A DNA stretch of 64,000 nucleotides, taken from positions 808,501 to 872,500 of the forward strand of contig CM034128.1 of assembly GCA_019914995.1 (NCBI GenBank), in the 5' to 3' direction. The stretch's first letter is position 1. The number at the start of each line of letters is the position of its first letter. Of this stretch, positions 1 to 16,921 are shown one piece after another. A program made the translations under genes and the position numbers. The notes beneath the pieces were generated by a model. The model was not told the DNA's origin. It was given only the letters and a program-made list of their open reading frames with translations, and searched no databases. The stretch comes from Acanthochlamys bracteata (lineage: Eukaryota > Streptophyta > Magnoliopsida > Pandanales > Velloziaceae).

Positions 1-3626
<3,626 letters not shown>

Positions 3627-5235
3627 AAACAACAACAAGAAGAAGCAAGAGAAGCTTTCAAGATTGGGTTCTTTTGAGAGATCTCGCAGAAGAAGAAGAT
3701 CAGAAGAAGAAAAAGTTGTCTTTTTTTGTTGGTAAGACAGGTGAGAACCCGTGAGAAATCTCAAAGATCTTTAATCTTTCCTTGTTGTTCTCATTGTTGC
3801 AATTAAAATCTATCAGTAGAAAGAAAATAAAAAGTAAAGAAATATCTTTTTCTTTTTACTTTTTCAGCTTCGGAAGAGAGAGAGTAATAAAGGGCGAAAA
3901 CGATTGAAACTGACTTGAATTTGAAATAAAATCAATCAAAGTTTTGAGTCTTTTTGACTGAAGATTTCGGGAGTAATTTGAGATTAGATCGACTTCGGAA
4001 TGAAGCGAGTTGGAACTGAATCGAGAGAACGACAAAAACAAAAAATTGTCTGCGTGAAAGAGAGAAGAGTCGCTTTTGGGTTTTTTGTCCAACAGTTACA
4101 AAACAACCAGCTAGAAGAATAAAAGTACCGCGTCGAAAAATCGAAGCACTCCTTAAAAAAACATTTGACCCAAGACGAAACAAAATCAACGATGTAGAAT
4201 AATTGATGTTAAAAACATATATAAAAAGTCCAAATTTGCTAAAGTTTTTATCTCGATACATGAAATTCTATATGGCCGGATAACCTCTTCTTATATACAC
4301 TTTTCACATTCTCCTAATTAACCATCAAATCAAGAGATAGATGGCCATAATTTACTCTATATTGAAAAAAAAAACATATTTATCTTTCATGATTATGGTT
4401 GTTTGATTAAATCATAACCGATCAATTGCTAAAATTGATGGTTTTAAGGGAGTACATAGAAGTATTTTAGATAGGATATGCATGACTCAAAAGGCACCCT
4501 TGGTCAGATGACAAAGGCACTACTTATCTCGAAGGAGACTCTTCTATGATTCGAGTCACGGCAAATCCAAAGTATAAAGTAAAAAGAGAGCAAGCAAGGC
4601 CCCAGCTGTTCTCTTTTACTTTGTTTCACATTTCTCTTATTAGAAGAAAATGACTTGTGACTCAAAACTGATAAGGACCCAACTACCTTCTTGTTTTCCG
4701 AATGAAATAAAACATTGCACGAGGTTTCACGCTTTGCAGTGAAAGAGAAAAGAAGACCTACCTGGAAAAAATACCTTCGTTTTCCCTTTTTCCTTTCGGT
4801 AGTTGGAAAAAAGGTGAGACTTTTACTTTGAACAACTGTTCATGAACTCCATTGAGTATTGAAATATGCTCATGGAATGGAAGACGGAATCAACTTTCAG
4901 TATCCGTTGACTCAACCGATAAAAAATCAAAGTCTCCTATAAAGAAAGAACAAACCAGCTGTGTACGTTAGCTAGGTAGACGGAAAGAAGCAGAACAAGA
5001 TAATACGCAGAAATTTTAAGAAGCCATAGCATTCCTAAGCCTGTCTGTTTCTAACTTCTATTTTTTGTACAGCTCTACCCAATAAATCTTTACTCTCACA
5101 AATGCATATAGCAGCTTGACTTTCGTGAGGGTCAATATGCATATGACAGGGTTTTGACCTCACCAAAAACAAGAGTACACTTTAAGCTTCTATGTACGTA
5201 TGCTAACAGAATTGACTATACAACAATGTTTACTC
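3627..5235. other. Intergenic: MPK4 upstream region and NOA1 3' flank
   Basis: About 1.6 kb between the MPK4 start and the NOA1 stop. The part next to MPK4 (3627-3800) is A/G-rich on the coding strand and is probably its 5' UTR; the rest should hold the MPK4 promoter. I see no convincing ORF, RNA gene or repeat apart from short A/T runs. Confidence 0.5.
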
Positions 5236-5297
5236 AACATAGAAACCTCAGTAATGCCACTTTGGTAACATAGAAACCTCAGTAATGCCACTTTGGT
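5236..5297. repeat. 31-bp direct tandem duplication over the NOA1 stop codon
   Basis: Two head-to-tail copies (5236-5266 and 5267-5297) carry AACATAGAAACCTCAGTAAT and then GCCACTTTGGT. The copy at higher coordinates includes the last NOA1 codons (PKWHY, stop). The other copy repeats them in the 3' UTR, so the protein is unaffected. Confidence 0.9.
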
Positions 5298-8200
5298 CTC
5301 AGCTCTTCTTCCATCTCAGTTAACTCTGCATACTCATACCACTCTTCACCTGCTTTACCTACAGGCATAGGAGGACGTATGAAAACCTCCACGGCTTTAG
5401 GTACATGCATGTCAAAGAGCAATTCCATATTTTTGCCATCTGCAGAATCAAGCGCGCCACTGGATCCCATATCCTGCCCGAATGGCTCCACCGCAATCCA
5501 CCCAAGGCCGGAAATAGCAATATCACATGCAGGTCTGTTTGACATTAAATTTTGTCAAAAACTCACTGCCAGAAAATTTATACAATACGATCTCAAAGAT
5601 GACCACAAATAGCAAATACAAGCAAAAAGTTCTTGCTTTGAATTACTTCATGTACGAGTGTATGCAAAACAAATACAGATTTCGAGTACTGGGTTTAGTT
5701 GCATGAAATACAACAGGGGAATTCCATCTTCATTTTTTAAATGACAAAGATAAAACAAGGTAATTATTTGCATAACTCACCTTCCGATACCATCCATAAG
5801 TCAACATTTGTTAATAAATGAAAAAAATAAGAAAATCCAAGTAACTGCACTACATCAGATGCCATGAGGAAGCTAAAGCATAATATCACCTTTGACGATG
5901 CTGAGGATTTATCTGCAAGTGGCGTACAGCCTCGAGCCCCTTCCATATTTCAGCTCTTTCCTTTCTGGTAGGTGGTGTCAATGATATCCCTACTTCTCTC
6001 TGAAACACGTGAAATACAACTACTGAATACATCAAAGAGGACTATGATCTCCTAGCTAATTGTTAATCTAGCCTCATGTCTAATAAACATTGTAAGTGGA
6101 AGTTCAAAAATCGAAAAGTATGTTGGTTACGTCAATTGACATACTTCAATTTCGCAATGTCGAAGCATTATACATGTCTATCACATGTTAAATACACCTA
6201 TATAAGATATCTGGGATAACTCATCATATCTGGGATATGTTTTATGCATTTGATGCAATGTGTGTACATTCGCAAGCAAGAAAGACGTAATTAGTGCAAG
6301 TCAACTTTCATTAATCAAATTGGTTTCCAACGTTAAACCAAAATGTCTACATGCATCCAGCAGTTACCTGCTCACTCTATTCACAGTTCACATACTAAAA
6401 ATTGTCACAAGGATGTTCCTTTATGTACTAGACAAACAAGTCAGTATCGAAAAAACTGCTAGTAACACTAAACAAACAGGCCATAACTTTTGGTTTTATC
6501 ATGACAGTTTTTTCTTTCAGTTTCTACAGCTAAGACTAGATAGATATACATCTTTAACTCTCACCTTGTTTATTCAGATAACTCTGTTTATATTCTAGTC
6601 CGAGTGGGTAACAAGGTCCAATGTACTTCATAAAATTCTTGGATAACTTTGTTTATTTTAAGATAATTCTTGGATCCATATTCATAAAATTCAGTATGCA
6701 ACCACCTCTTATTTTAGCAAACTACCTAAAACCTAAAAGCAAAGAGAATACCTTGTAAAACTCATCTGCCTCTGCAGTTAGAACCATACGAGTTGGTACT
6801 TTTCGTGGTCCATAGAATGTCAAACGTGTTTGTGGAAGAGCCTGGATATATGGATGACTATAATTATAAGTAGCTGAAGTAACTGAATGCAATAAAGAAC
6901 AGTAGATAATATGACGATTATGTGAAGACCTTTAGAATGTCAATCCGGACAAGCCCTCCCCAGAAGATTGAGAAGCCATCCAAAGATGTAGCTTTCTGGT
7001 CATTTACCAGTCTGTTCTCTACCTGTGCATTTCAAAATATTTTTTAAATTGCATATAGCACTCCATGCAGCTAAAAATTCTTGAAAGCATGAAAAGACGA
7101 TCAACATACAGGAAATGATCGCCCCCTCAGACGACTTTGAGGTGCAAGGGAAGGAAGATCTTCAGAATGAACAACAGCTGCCTGCCTGTGGTGAAGATGC
7201 ACTCCAGGTGTGTCAAATAACTTCTGTTGATGGCAAATGTCAAGATATTCATGGTTGGTCATATTACTTTAAATGAGCTAAGCAAAATTCTATTGAAGCA
7301 TGATTTCAATGGACTTTGTTGGTAATATTAGATACTCAGCAACACAGTTCTGAATAATCACTTAAATCAAGTGCATATTTTCTAAAGTTACTTATACTAA
7401 AGTTGCAAGCATTAGAATGATGACTATATACCAACTGAATAGCATCTTTACATACTAATATTTAGTCATGTACTTATCACCTGTTTTCTTTCCCACTAAT
7501 GCATAACTGGCTGCAGGTTAGCTAGATGCTCAAGAAAGGCAAAGTTGAAGAACTCTCCGTCACAACTCCAGCATTCGCATTGATCAAGTGAAACCTAACG
7601 TAATAACTAACAACGACTACTTCACAATTTTGATGGTAAAGGAACCTTAGGATACCGCACATATCTTTCAATATCACATTATCCATTCCAATAACATCAT
7701 ACCAGGAGGCATGGTAGTATCTGAGCAACGCTTCTATGCACACTCAATCACCTTTTTGTCAACATTCATATCCAACTATAAGAGTCCACCTGATGACACC
7801 TATGCATGCTAGAACTACAGACGTTTTTATGACTTCCAAGAACTATACGATAGAAGAGGGTAACATGAGCATCCAGAAGAAAACACAACGCCCATTATTG
7901 ACACCTACCTGTCGAACATTAAGGAAACATGGGAAAAATACTTCATAACTGATCACATTTTCTTAATGTAAGGAATGCCAATTTTGACCCTAAGCAGATG
8001 GAACAAACGAAAATGTTTATTAACATCACTCAACTGGTGCAGCAACAGCGTGAATCCTACTAAGGTTGCTATTTAGTTTTTCCTAAAAAAGGGAAGAGAT
8101 TGCATCGGTTAATAGACATACCCCTCCTCCTCGAAATGCTTCAATTTGTATGGGACCAAGAGTTGTTCCAGGAACAGCAGATTGCAACGGTTTGTATTTC

Positions 8201-11200
8201 TGAGCAGCTGCAGCAACTGGATCCTTTTCGGCCATCATCTCTATGTTTATCAAAATATTATTACCCCGAATGAATGACAGCACAAAAACTTCATGATTAA
8301 TACCATTGCTCAAATGTGTTCTCAAACACTGTATGTATAGCCTATGTATATCATAGATGTTTCTCATTCTTTTGCAAGTTTTGCTTCACCCAAATGAATT
8401 TTGTTCTATCTTCTAGTTCAATTATTAGAAAGCAAAAAAAAAAAATGTGATACTAATTTCTGAGTAAATATTGCTACCTCTTACATGCCCTCTCGTTAGG
8501 GTCAATACAGCTGGGCAGCTAACTGTTTGTTCTAAAACAAGATTGTGATGTACAAATATGGGCACAAACAGTGGATATGCCATAACAAAGTTGCCCACAG
8601 CAATGACGAAAATCCTATTTCAACTACAAGTTCCTCAGGCAGCAAAAATTGATGCAAAAACATTCTAACAACCAGGAACATTTTATTACCAATCTTTAAT
8701 AAAAAGGGTCGCAGAAAAGGATATAAACTTACTCAGCAATGAATTGATGAATGCAGATTTCCCAACATTAGCCGATCCCTTACCATAGTAGAATTTATAA
8801 AAAAAGAAGAAGAAAACTTCAGCGGTTCACATGATTATAAAGAGATATAAAGAACTAGAGAGAAACGATATCCAATAATGTCTGAATATGCAGCAAGAAG
8901 CAAAGGAGATTGTACAAAAAATTATACATCAGCAAACATGAAACTAGTATTAGCATATATAAGGATAATAAGCTCGCAATCTAAACAATCTAAAATAAGT
9001 TTATCAGTCTAATATGTGGCAGAATAATTAGCACTGACTCTACTCTTCCTGGAAAAGCATCAGAAAAGTAGAGAAAAAATTGTAGGAATCTACAAACAGC
9101 AATATGTAAGCTGCGCAAATGATTAAAAACACTCACCAGAATGTAAACATCTCTGCCCTGCACATGAACAAAAGAGAGTAAAGAGAAGTCAAATCTGATG
9201 GTCCATCCACTGCTTCGTATATCAAGCATCATGCTATAATAAGAAAACAATAATGTAAAAGAAGCAAACCTTTTTCTCCTTCTGGATTTCTGATATCACG
9301 CCAGCAATCCCAACCAGGGATTTTGAACTGGTTAGGTGGACACTGATAACACTACAGGAAATATATATCTTCAGCGAGATTTCCAGTTTTAAGGAACATA
9401 CAAAAGTTGACTGGAAGAATATACAGTATAGAACAAGCACATCAAATTCACTCTAATCTGTGCAGTGCTCCTCAATATGCCACATTGATTTCCCTTAGAA
9501 AATATGAGATAGACGAATATCATAGGCCAAAAGTGAGTGAAGAATGTTTAAAATAACTGAGGCTCCAATTCAGATAGTTTCCCAACCACCAGTTTAGGGA
9601 TGTGTTCTTAAAGCAGATTAGGAGAAGGAATTATCCATTTTCGAATGAGCTTTAATTCTTTTTCCCCTTTTGCCTGAGGAGTAACACCAAACTATAACTT
9701 CAGATACTTTATAAACGATATATATTGCTTAGGTACTTTGTTCCAAAACTAATAGGCCATGCCAACATTTAAAATTCAGTCCCAGACAAAGCCTTAGACT
9801 CCATGCCTCACACGGATGCCCTTGCTAAAAGCTAAATAGGACAGGATGCAAGAAAAAAGAATTGAAGTAGAAGTGATATCAAATAATATGGGCAGCAAGG
9901 ACATACTTAAGCTTCTTCTTGACAGTTGCTTCCACAACCCAGTCTCCAATACAGTTCAAGTCTGTATCTCTAGGGAGGAGATCAACCTTAAATAGGGAAA
10001 AGTAACATAAGCTGTCCAATCAATTTAGCTTACCCAAAAAACAAAAAGGTAATAGACTTATATATTTAGGAAAAGCTTACCTTAGTTGCAACCAATATGA
10101 TTGGATTAGCACCAGCAAGGTCACGTACTCGTGCCAGAAAGCTGCCATTGAAGTCAACAATATCAACCTATATAAATGGAAGCATGTATACACTCAGCAA
10201 AATACTCTCTAGAGCTAGAAATAAGTGTGAAGGAGTTATATTCAGAACTTCAGTTAAGTTTACATTGAAAAGATTGCATATGTTCAAGGAGAAAAAAAAA
10301 GGGAAAAGCTTTCTCATATCATATTTCAAGCTCCAATACCACTCAAAAATCTAATAAAACATAACAATGAATTTGCTAAATTCACCATTGTCTATTTAGA
10401 TTCTCAACTTTTTTATTTCCATTGTCAAATGAAAGAATTACAAAAACATTGATCTAGTAGCAATTAGAACAAATTCACTATTACAATAGTGGAGGAAAAG
10501 GCCAGGGACAGGATGCATCTTAGTCAAGAACATAAAAAAATCTGAAGATGCAGAACTAGTGACTATAAAACTCTTTCTTCTCGACTTACGAGTTTAACTA
10601 TGAGCACTTTCTCATGGCGAAGATGAGACAGCTTTTCACGCAGTTCTTCAGCTGAAATGAATTGTTTTCCACCTGGATAACCACCATGACCACCCACTGC
10701 AGTTATCATGTGCCCATGCGATAAGAGCCTACACCTTCCACAGAGCACTGTTCTAAGTTGACGGTGTCTTTTCTTCTGCAAGTGCAAGGACATAAAAAAC
10801 AAGACACTTTAATTTCGACAACACCTGTAACTTTGTCATCATACTCATTCAATAGTTGTTAAAATCTCGCGCTGTCAAAAATCGAATAAAAAACTAACAA
10901 AACCCTTCAAACATGTAAATTGAAATCTCACTAGCTCGTAAGTATCCGATTCGACAAACCCAGGGGCATCAACCTCAACAGTCTGCAACGGAGCTCCGCA
11001 GCCGTAACAAGAAACAACCCCCTTATTCTTCTTCTTGTTAATCTTCTTATTGTTCCTTGTTACATTGTCGTTGCTCTCGGTCTTTGTTTGCTTTAGAATT
11101 AAGGACGAAACGGAGCGAGCGTTGTGGCAATCTAGAAAGATCTCACCCCGCGTTGGCGCGGCGGCGCCGGCACCGTCGGGTTCCAAAGAAGTAGCAGACG

Positions 11201-11342
11201 TGCGGCAGAGGATTGGTTTGATTTGACGGGGGAGGAGAAGGGTGAAGGAGAAAGGGAAGCGAGAGAGGGAATGGGAAGAGGAGAGGAGAGGCTTGTGAAG
11301 AGGAGCCATGGAAGAAAGCAACGAAAAGAACGTCGAGCCCAT
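5279..11342 (-). CDS. NOA1: NOA1/RIF1, plastid circularly permuted GTPase (YqeH-like)
   Basis: GTPase needed for plastid ribosome function and chloroplast development; first described as nitric-oxide-associated. Thirteen in-phase exons: 10932-11342, 10590-10775, 10081-10167, 9907-9986, 9270-9351, 9137-9157, 8733-8778, 8122-8240, 7110-7223, 6930-7022, 6752-6841, 5890-5999, 5279-5534, giving 564 residues, close to the Arabidopsis length. The N-terminus resembles a plastid transit peptide. A zinc-finger pair follows (CYGCGAP, then CGRC before LLSHGHMITAVGG). GTPase motifs appear in permuted order: the G4-like ATKVDLL comes before the P-loop GSANVGKS and the DTPG motif. The C-terminus ends EELRPKWHY. 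Exon 6 is only 21 nt. The start at 11342 gives MGSTFF; an in-frame ATG at 11309 (MAPLHKP) is an alternative. Confidence 0.95.
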
Positions 11343-11386
11343 GACTGAAAATCGGCGATCGATACTGTTTTTGAGTGCTTATCTAC

Positions 11387-11610
11387 TAGAGGCTGTTTGG
11401 CAACACGCCGCAGAAAAACAGTTTTCAACTTTCAGTTAATATTTTTTAACAATTTTTTTTATAAAGTTTTATAATACTACTTTAAAATTTAAAAAATATA
11501 TAAATTTTAAATAGTAAATTTTAATTTTTATAAATTAAAAAATAAAACTCATTTTTTTAAAGTAAATAAATATATTTTTATTTTTAAAAAATACTTACAA
11601 ATGCCCTCTA
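11387..11610. mobile_element. AT-rich MITE upstream of NOA1
   Basis: A 224-bp element of very high A/T content. It begins TAGAGGCTGTTTGGCA and its reverse-complemented end reads TAGAGGGCATTTGTAA, forming imperfect terminal inverted repeats. It lies about 45 bp upstream of the NOA1 start, probably in its promoter or 5' UTR. It has no coding capacity. Confidence 0.55.
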
Positions 11611-12233
11611 ATCTAACACCTTAGAGACAGTTTTTAGAAAAATGAAAATATCGCAGTTATCTAAACTTTTGGAAAATATCATTAAGATCAAAAAAATTGA
11701 ACGGTTTTAAAACGCATTAACATTGCCGCTTTTATATCACATGTAGTGCCGATTATGTCCAAAAACTCACTTTTAATTTTCAGTTCACTAACAAACACAA
11801 ATAAACTAAATTTTTTCGTCAAAAAATCATTTTCAATTCAAATTTTAAAACAAACAACTTCACTTTCATACTCACTTAATACAAGATAAACAGAAAAATT
11901 CACTTTTATTAAAGTACTACTAATTTCAAGTTTATTTCTAGAAACTCACTTCTAAAAATGAATTTAATACCAAAGTAAAAACATCCTTAAGAAAGCCCAT
12001 GACTGAAATGTTGAACCGAAAAGAAGAACGAAACAGGAAACAGACGGGTAACAAATAATGAAGACAGCCAAACATTAGCCTCCCTACAAACAACTGCACA
12101 ATCACTTCCCAAATTAGCTTTATGTTGATATTGACACTGGCCAGGCAAAATTGTGAAATTCTGACGGAGATAGTTAAAAACAACAGGCATGAAATGAAAG
12201 TGTTGCCAACTTAGAATGAATATCTCAAGAGTA
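11611..12233. other. Intergenic: NOA1 promoter side and endosulfine 3' flank
   Basis: About 620 bp, AT-rich near the MITE and more mixed towards 12233. It probably contains distal NOA1 promoter sequence and the endosulfine 3' UTR and polyadenylation region. No supported gene. Confidence 0.45.
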
Positions 12234-13775
12234 CTAAAATGAATCTACCTGACTAATGCAAAAGAGAATTTCAGTATTTCCTGCGGCATGGGGAATTCAG
12301 TTAGGACAGAGCTCAAGTATGCAATATTGCCCTGATCGCAGTCTCACAGACCACTTTTTGGTTAACTTACTGCTTTGGATACGCAGATATCATAGTTCAG
12401 AAATATTCGAGTTTTTGTAAAGTTCAGTTTTCCTTTTGACAGCATGTTCATCTGGACTCGATAACACTACATTCAGAATTTTTGTAACAGTTGAGAAAAC
12501 TAAGAGTGTGGAGTACAAGTCAATCCCGCACTCTCAGCTATTCAGACTCATGGAAGTAGAAGTTGTAAAACTACAAGAGCAATCCAGCTCCTTACGACAA
12601 GGAACTAGAAATTACATAGCCATCTAGGGCAAGCAACCATCAGATCTTGAATAAGTGTAAAGATACTAAAGAATCATCCTTTAATATTAGCAAACTCAGA
12701 AGCATCGTTGCCTCCCTCTACAATAATGGGTCAAGGAAAAACGAAATAAGCATTCATCACGGAATACACTCTGGAAAATATACTAATAAAATGCTTGATG
12801 TAATTACCTTCATTATCTGCAGATACATAGGCTGACCTTCGAGAACGAACTTGCTGGTGTGGTGTTGGCTGATTGAGAAACAAAAGACAGAAGCATTGAG
12901 TACTTTCCAAGTCTAAATACATTTGAAAAAGGGTAACAAGATAGGCACAGCAGTTATAGCAGGAAAAAATAGCTTGGATGGCCTTTAGCTACCTGCAATT
13001 TTGGCCGAAGTGCCTCTAGAGGTCCCTTGGGTTTTCCTTGTCCTCCTTGCTGACAATATGGAAACAAAAGAGTCATACCCAAATCGCCAATAACACATAT
13101 AATAGAGATGCAATTTTTAAGAAATAAATTACAACAAAATAATCCACTAAAGATATTCATCCTTACGAAAACACACCTTTCCTAGAGCCCAATCAGCAGA
13201 GTCAAAGAACGCCCGCTCGTGGTCCTGGCAGTGTAAGAAACTTTAGGCTTCTAATTCTCCACATAAAATGTAGAAGAAACACCAGTATAAACCACTTGGT
13301 TGCAGTTATCAGTTACAAAGCAAAACATAAGCCACTTCTGGCATGAACAAGTTAAGTATACCTTAGATATAAGTGGTGGCTTTTTAGGTAGAATGCCTCC
13401 ATACTTCTTTCTAATGATTTCTTCCTGTGGATAAAGTGAAAACAGCAACAATCAGCCAATCCATCTTAACTAACTAAACAAATGGTGAACTTGGGCAATT
13501 GCATAATTGAAATGGAAATAACTCCCATTTCCAGACAAAGAAATACTGTTTCCATACTGTAAAATGATTAAAATAACAATGAGACAGTGCTGCATATACC
13601 ATCAAACTATCTAGTTAAACAAAATATTGACCTCTTCTATTAATGAAGGCATTGAATTCTCTTCCTTCTGGTCTACAGTTTCAATATCCTTGGAATCATT
13701 CTCATCAACCTGCATATCAACATTATCTTCTGCAGGTACTTGTTCTAAACTCTCATTGGATCTTGTATCAGACAT
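12234..13775 (-). CDS. ENSA: Endosulfine / ARPP-19 family protein
   Basis: Small, probably disordered phosphoprotein. In animals and yeast this family inhibits PP2A-B55 once phosphorylated by Greatwall/Rim15; the plant role is less clear. Coding exons in phase are 13632-13775, 13362-13424, 13177-13224, 12993-13049, 12808-12868 and 12234-12280, about 139 residues. The core is readable across exons: KKYGGILPKKPPLIS, then DHERAFFDSADWALGK, then KPKGPLEALRPKLQ. FDSADW corresponds to the conserved FDSGDY phospho-site of the animal proteins. The N-terminus is acidic. The last exon (ending QVDSF, stop) is inferred only from splice sites and frame. Two ATGs three codons apart (13784 and 13775) could start; MSDTRS at 13775 fits the family better. 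Confidence 0.87.
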
Positions 13776-15360
13776 GACAAGCATAAGCAAATCCTGTAGA
13801 AATATTGAAACACTTTTGTAGTTGCTTTTGATGTGGTGGACAAGTCTCGAAGCAAGAAAGTTAACAAACTTCAAAGAAGAAAAGCCAGCAAGTTGAAAGT
13901 TTATTAATTATGAAAAAAAAAACTACAATCCTTGTGCTAAAGAAAATAATTTGTGGCATTTTTAAAATTTTCACATAACAAAATCTTAGTTCCTAGGGAA
14001 AGACATACTTGAGCTCTACTTTTTTCTCAAATGATCATCATGATCGAATATGATAATCTCCACGATAATATATCTCCCCGATACAGCCAGTACACCTTTC
14101 AGCTTTCAGCTTCCACTAAAGAAGATACAATCACAAAAGTTACCCAATCTCATAACTTCGAAATACACACCAACTAAACATAATTAGAACCTAGATAATT
14201 TGCTAACGTCTTCCAATCATCTTTACTTAAGAAAAAAAAAAAATCAAAGAACTGGGTTACTGCAGCCATGCTACATAAATTACAGATATTCAAGTCGACA
14301 AGTCAATGTCTGCTTTTCATATAAACACATTTCTTTTGAGTTCTGTGAATATACACAACAATGCCTGCCACAACTAGCACCTAAATCTTCAAAAGTACCA
14401 CTGCATTGAAACAGTAAGAACCTATTCACATCTATGCTTAATGTAATGGGCATCACAAATCATGAAATTCTTGAGATAAGAAGCTGCTATGTTCATACCA
14501 GCAGGATCAGAGTCCAATGAATCACAAATTTGTCAATGAGGGGCATATGATCTAATCCGATGCAAAGTAACGTCCACAACACAGTTTCTCTTAACACATT
14601 TTCACTTAAGTTATTATACGAAAGTAAAACAGTATGCAAATGCACATGCTCTTGCAGGTGACATGCATAAAGATCCTAAACTACTCCACTTCATTGCTAT
14701 TGGAATAAACTCTGTTGTCATATGGGTTAGCTTAATAAATTGTGTAGGAGATAATTCTGTTGTAAACTCAAAGTGGAAGCGCTAAAAAATGGATCAATGG
14801 TCCTATATAGCCTGCCCAAACCAAATTTACTAATCTGCATAAATTATTTCCCTATTAAAGAAACTAGCCAAATTTGCTAGCCAATAATAAGTCATTACCA
14901 TTTCATACAAACAACTTCAAACTACATTTCCATCCTCCAACTATCTCAAACTTCAAATCTCAAAGAATAAAAAACTACAGTACTAACAAGTTACTACAGA
15001 AAAAGAAGACGATAGCAAGTAAACAAACAAACATTTCGCAGATTTAAAACTTTTCCCTAAAATTTCCAAACTTCTAAAGATCAAGGACTAATCCAATCGA
15101 ATCAAAGAAAATCCAAACAAGATCTATTATGTATGATTACTACACCCCACGAATGACAAGTATTGAAGCTAAACAACACAATGAAAGCTAAAGATCTAAA
15201 ATGAAAACCATCAACGGAACAGAGATCCAAGAACAGAAACATCTACGGACCTTCAACGGAAGAAACTCTCGGAGATTGATCCCCTGATGAATTCACAAAC
15301 AACGAGAGAGGGAGAGAGAGAGAGCTTGAAAATTAAGCGAAAACATTAACACAACTGGTA
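13776..15360 (-). other. Endosulfine 5' leader with a long intron
   Basis: Coding exon 1 has a good 3' splice site just upstream of the ATG (exon edge 13793), so the leader is split. A likely first non-coding exon is near 15251-15360, where a purine/pyrimidine tract with GA repeats precedes a possible donor. That gives a 5' UTR intron of about 1.45 kb. I see no other gene inside it. Confidence 0.5.
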
Positions 15361-16921
15361 GAAATATTCCGACATAAACGGTTACGAAATTTATTCGGAA
15401 GGACAAAAATTTCGGAAACAAAGAGAACTAGATTCAGAACATGAGATAGTTATTGATCGAAGGGACACGATACCGCGAACGTGCAAGTTTAAAAGTAAAA
15501 AAGATAAATTTTGACATATTACATTAATTAATTATTTTTGTGCTGGGCCTAACTGGGTTCCTTTAGCCCCCGAAATCTTTTTAAGTTCAGATCATACCTA
15601 GCTCCGGGGCGTTTAAAATTACAATTTCTAAATACTTTATTTTAATTTTTTATTTTATATTTTTTAATATATATTTTATAAAGTTTTAAAAAATTTATTT
15701 AAAAATTTAGTAAATATAAAAAAATTCTACATAGTAAAAAAAATTTTATTATATATTATTATTATTTTTAAAAATAAAAAATAGAATTTATTTTTCAAAA
15801 AAAATAAATATTTTTTTATTCTAAAGAAGCGCACTCTCATACGTCCTAAATATATAGGATAATTTTCGTTCTAATTTATATATTAAATTTTTAATAAAAT
15901 ATTTAAAATATCTATAAATTTTAAACATTTTTAAAAATAAAAAACTTATACCAAAATTTTATTTGTATTTTTATTACTTTTTAAATAAAAAATATTTTTA
16001 AAATTTCTTTTTTATTAATTTTAATAAGCACTTTTAAATAGCTCATAATTTATACATTTTAAAGTAAAGAAAAAAACTATCTACAGTTTTTAAAGTCTTT
16101 TGGACAAAACTTGCCTTTATTCATTTAAAATATTTCTTACGAATGTAGACCTTATTTTTAATAATATCATATTTTATTAATATTTAATACTAATATATTT
16201 AAGAAAATATGTTAAATAAGAAATTAGGTATACATAAAAAAAAAAGATTTATAAAGTTAATATATATATCACCTCTTATATTAAAAATAGTGTAGCTATT
16301 AATATTTTTATTCAAACATTATTTTTTATTTTTTAAGAATAAAATTTTCATACGACATAAGTTTAAAATATTTATTTTAAATTAATTATTAATCGGAATA
16401 AAATTTTAAGAGTGTATTATTCAAAATTACAAATCAATTTTTAATTCACTTTTGATTGTACAAAACAATTTTAAAAAGTTACTATTAACTTCTTTTTTCT
16501 TATAAAAATATATAATTAATTTATTCTCCCTACTATTATTTATAATAATTTATTTTTAATATTTTATTTATAACTCATTTTAGTTAAAAAATATACTTTT
16601 CTTTTCAGTTCACCCAAAAGTATTGAGCCGAACCGTGCTGGCCTAATAACTTGTTGGGCTAATAAATTAATAGCAAGCGACTGGAATGTGTTGAAAATTA
16701 AAAGATATAGTTGTATTGGGAAGTATGCAAATAAAAAAATTGGAACTAGAGTTTCGCATGTGGAAGTGGAGTTCTGAATTTCTTATGTAACTGAAACATA
16801 TGAACTGTTCGGAACTCTATATCTGTCGGAAGAAAGTGGAGTTACGGGCATTTGAAACACGCCCTCAGTTGTTTTTAGTAACAAGCTCCCATTTCTATGA
16901 TACCTACTATGACATCATCAA
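15361..16921. other. AT-rich intergenic region with MITE-like blocks
   Basis: About 1.5 kb of extremely AT-rich DNA and no credible ORF. A block at about 15606-15845 starts GGGGCGTTTAAAAT and resembles, in reverse orientation, the AT-rich element family seen at 34150-34390 and from 63800 to the window end. The endosulfine promoter is probably at its left edge. Confidence 0.45.
16740..16866. repeat. MITE-like fragment related to the one in MPK4
   Basis: A short block sharing GGAAGTGGAGTT, AACTGAAACATATGAA and a terminal TTTGAAACACGCCC with the element at 1954-2213. Its left end is not defined. Confidence 0.35.

Noticed and set aside
5379-5612. Plus-strand ORF over the NOA1 last exon
   Set aside because: Antisense shadow of a conserved NOA1 exon.
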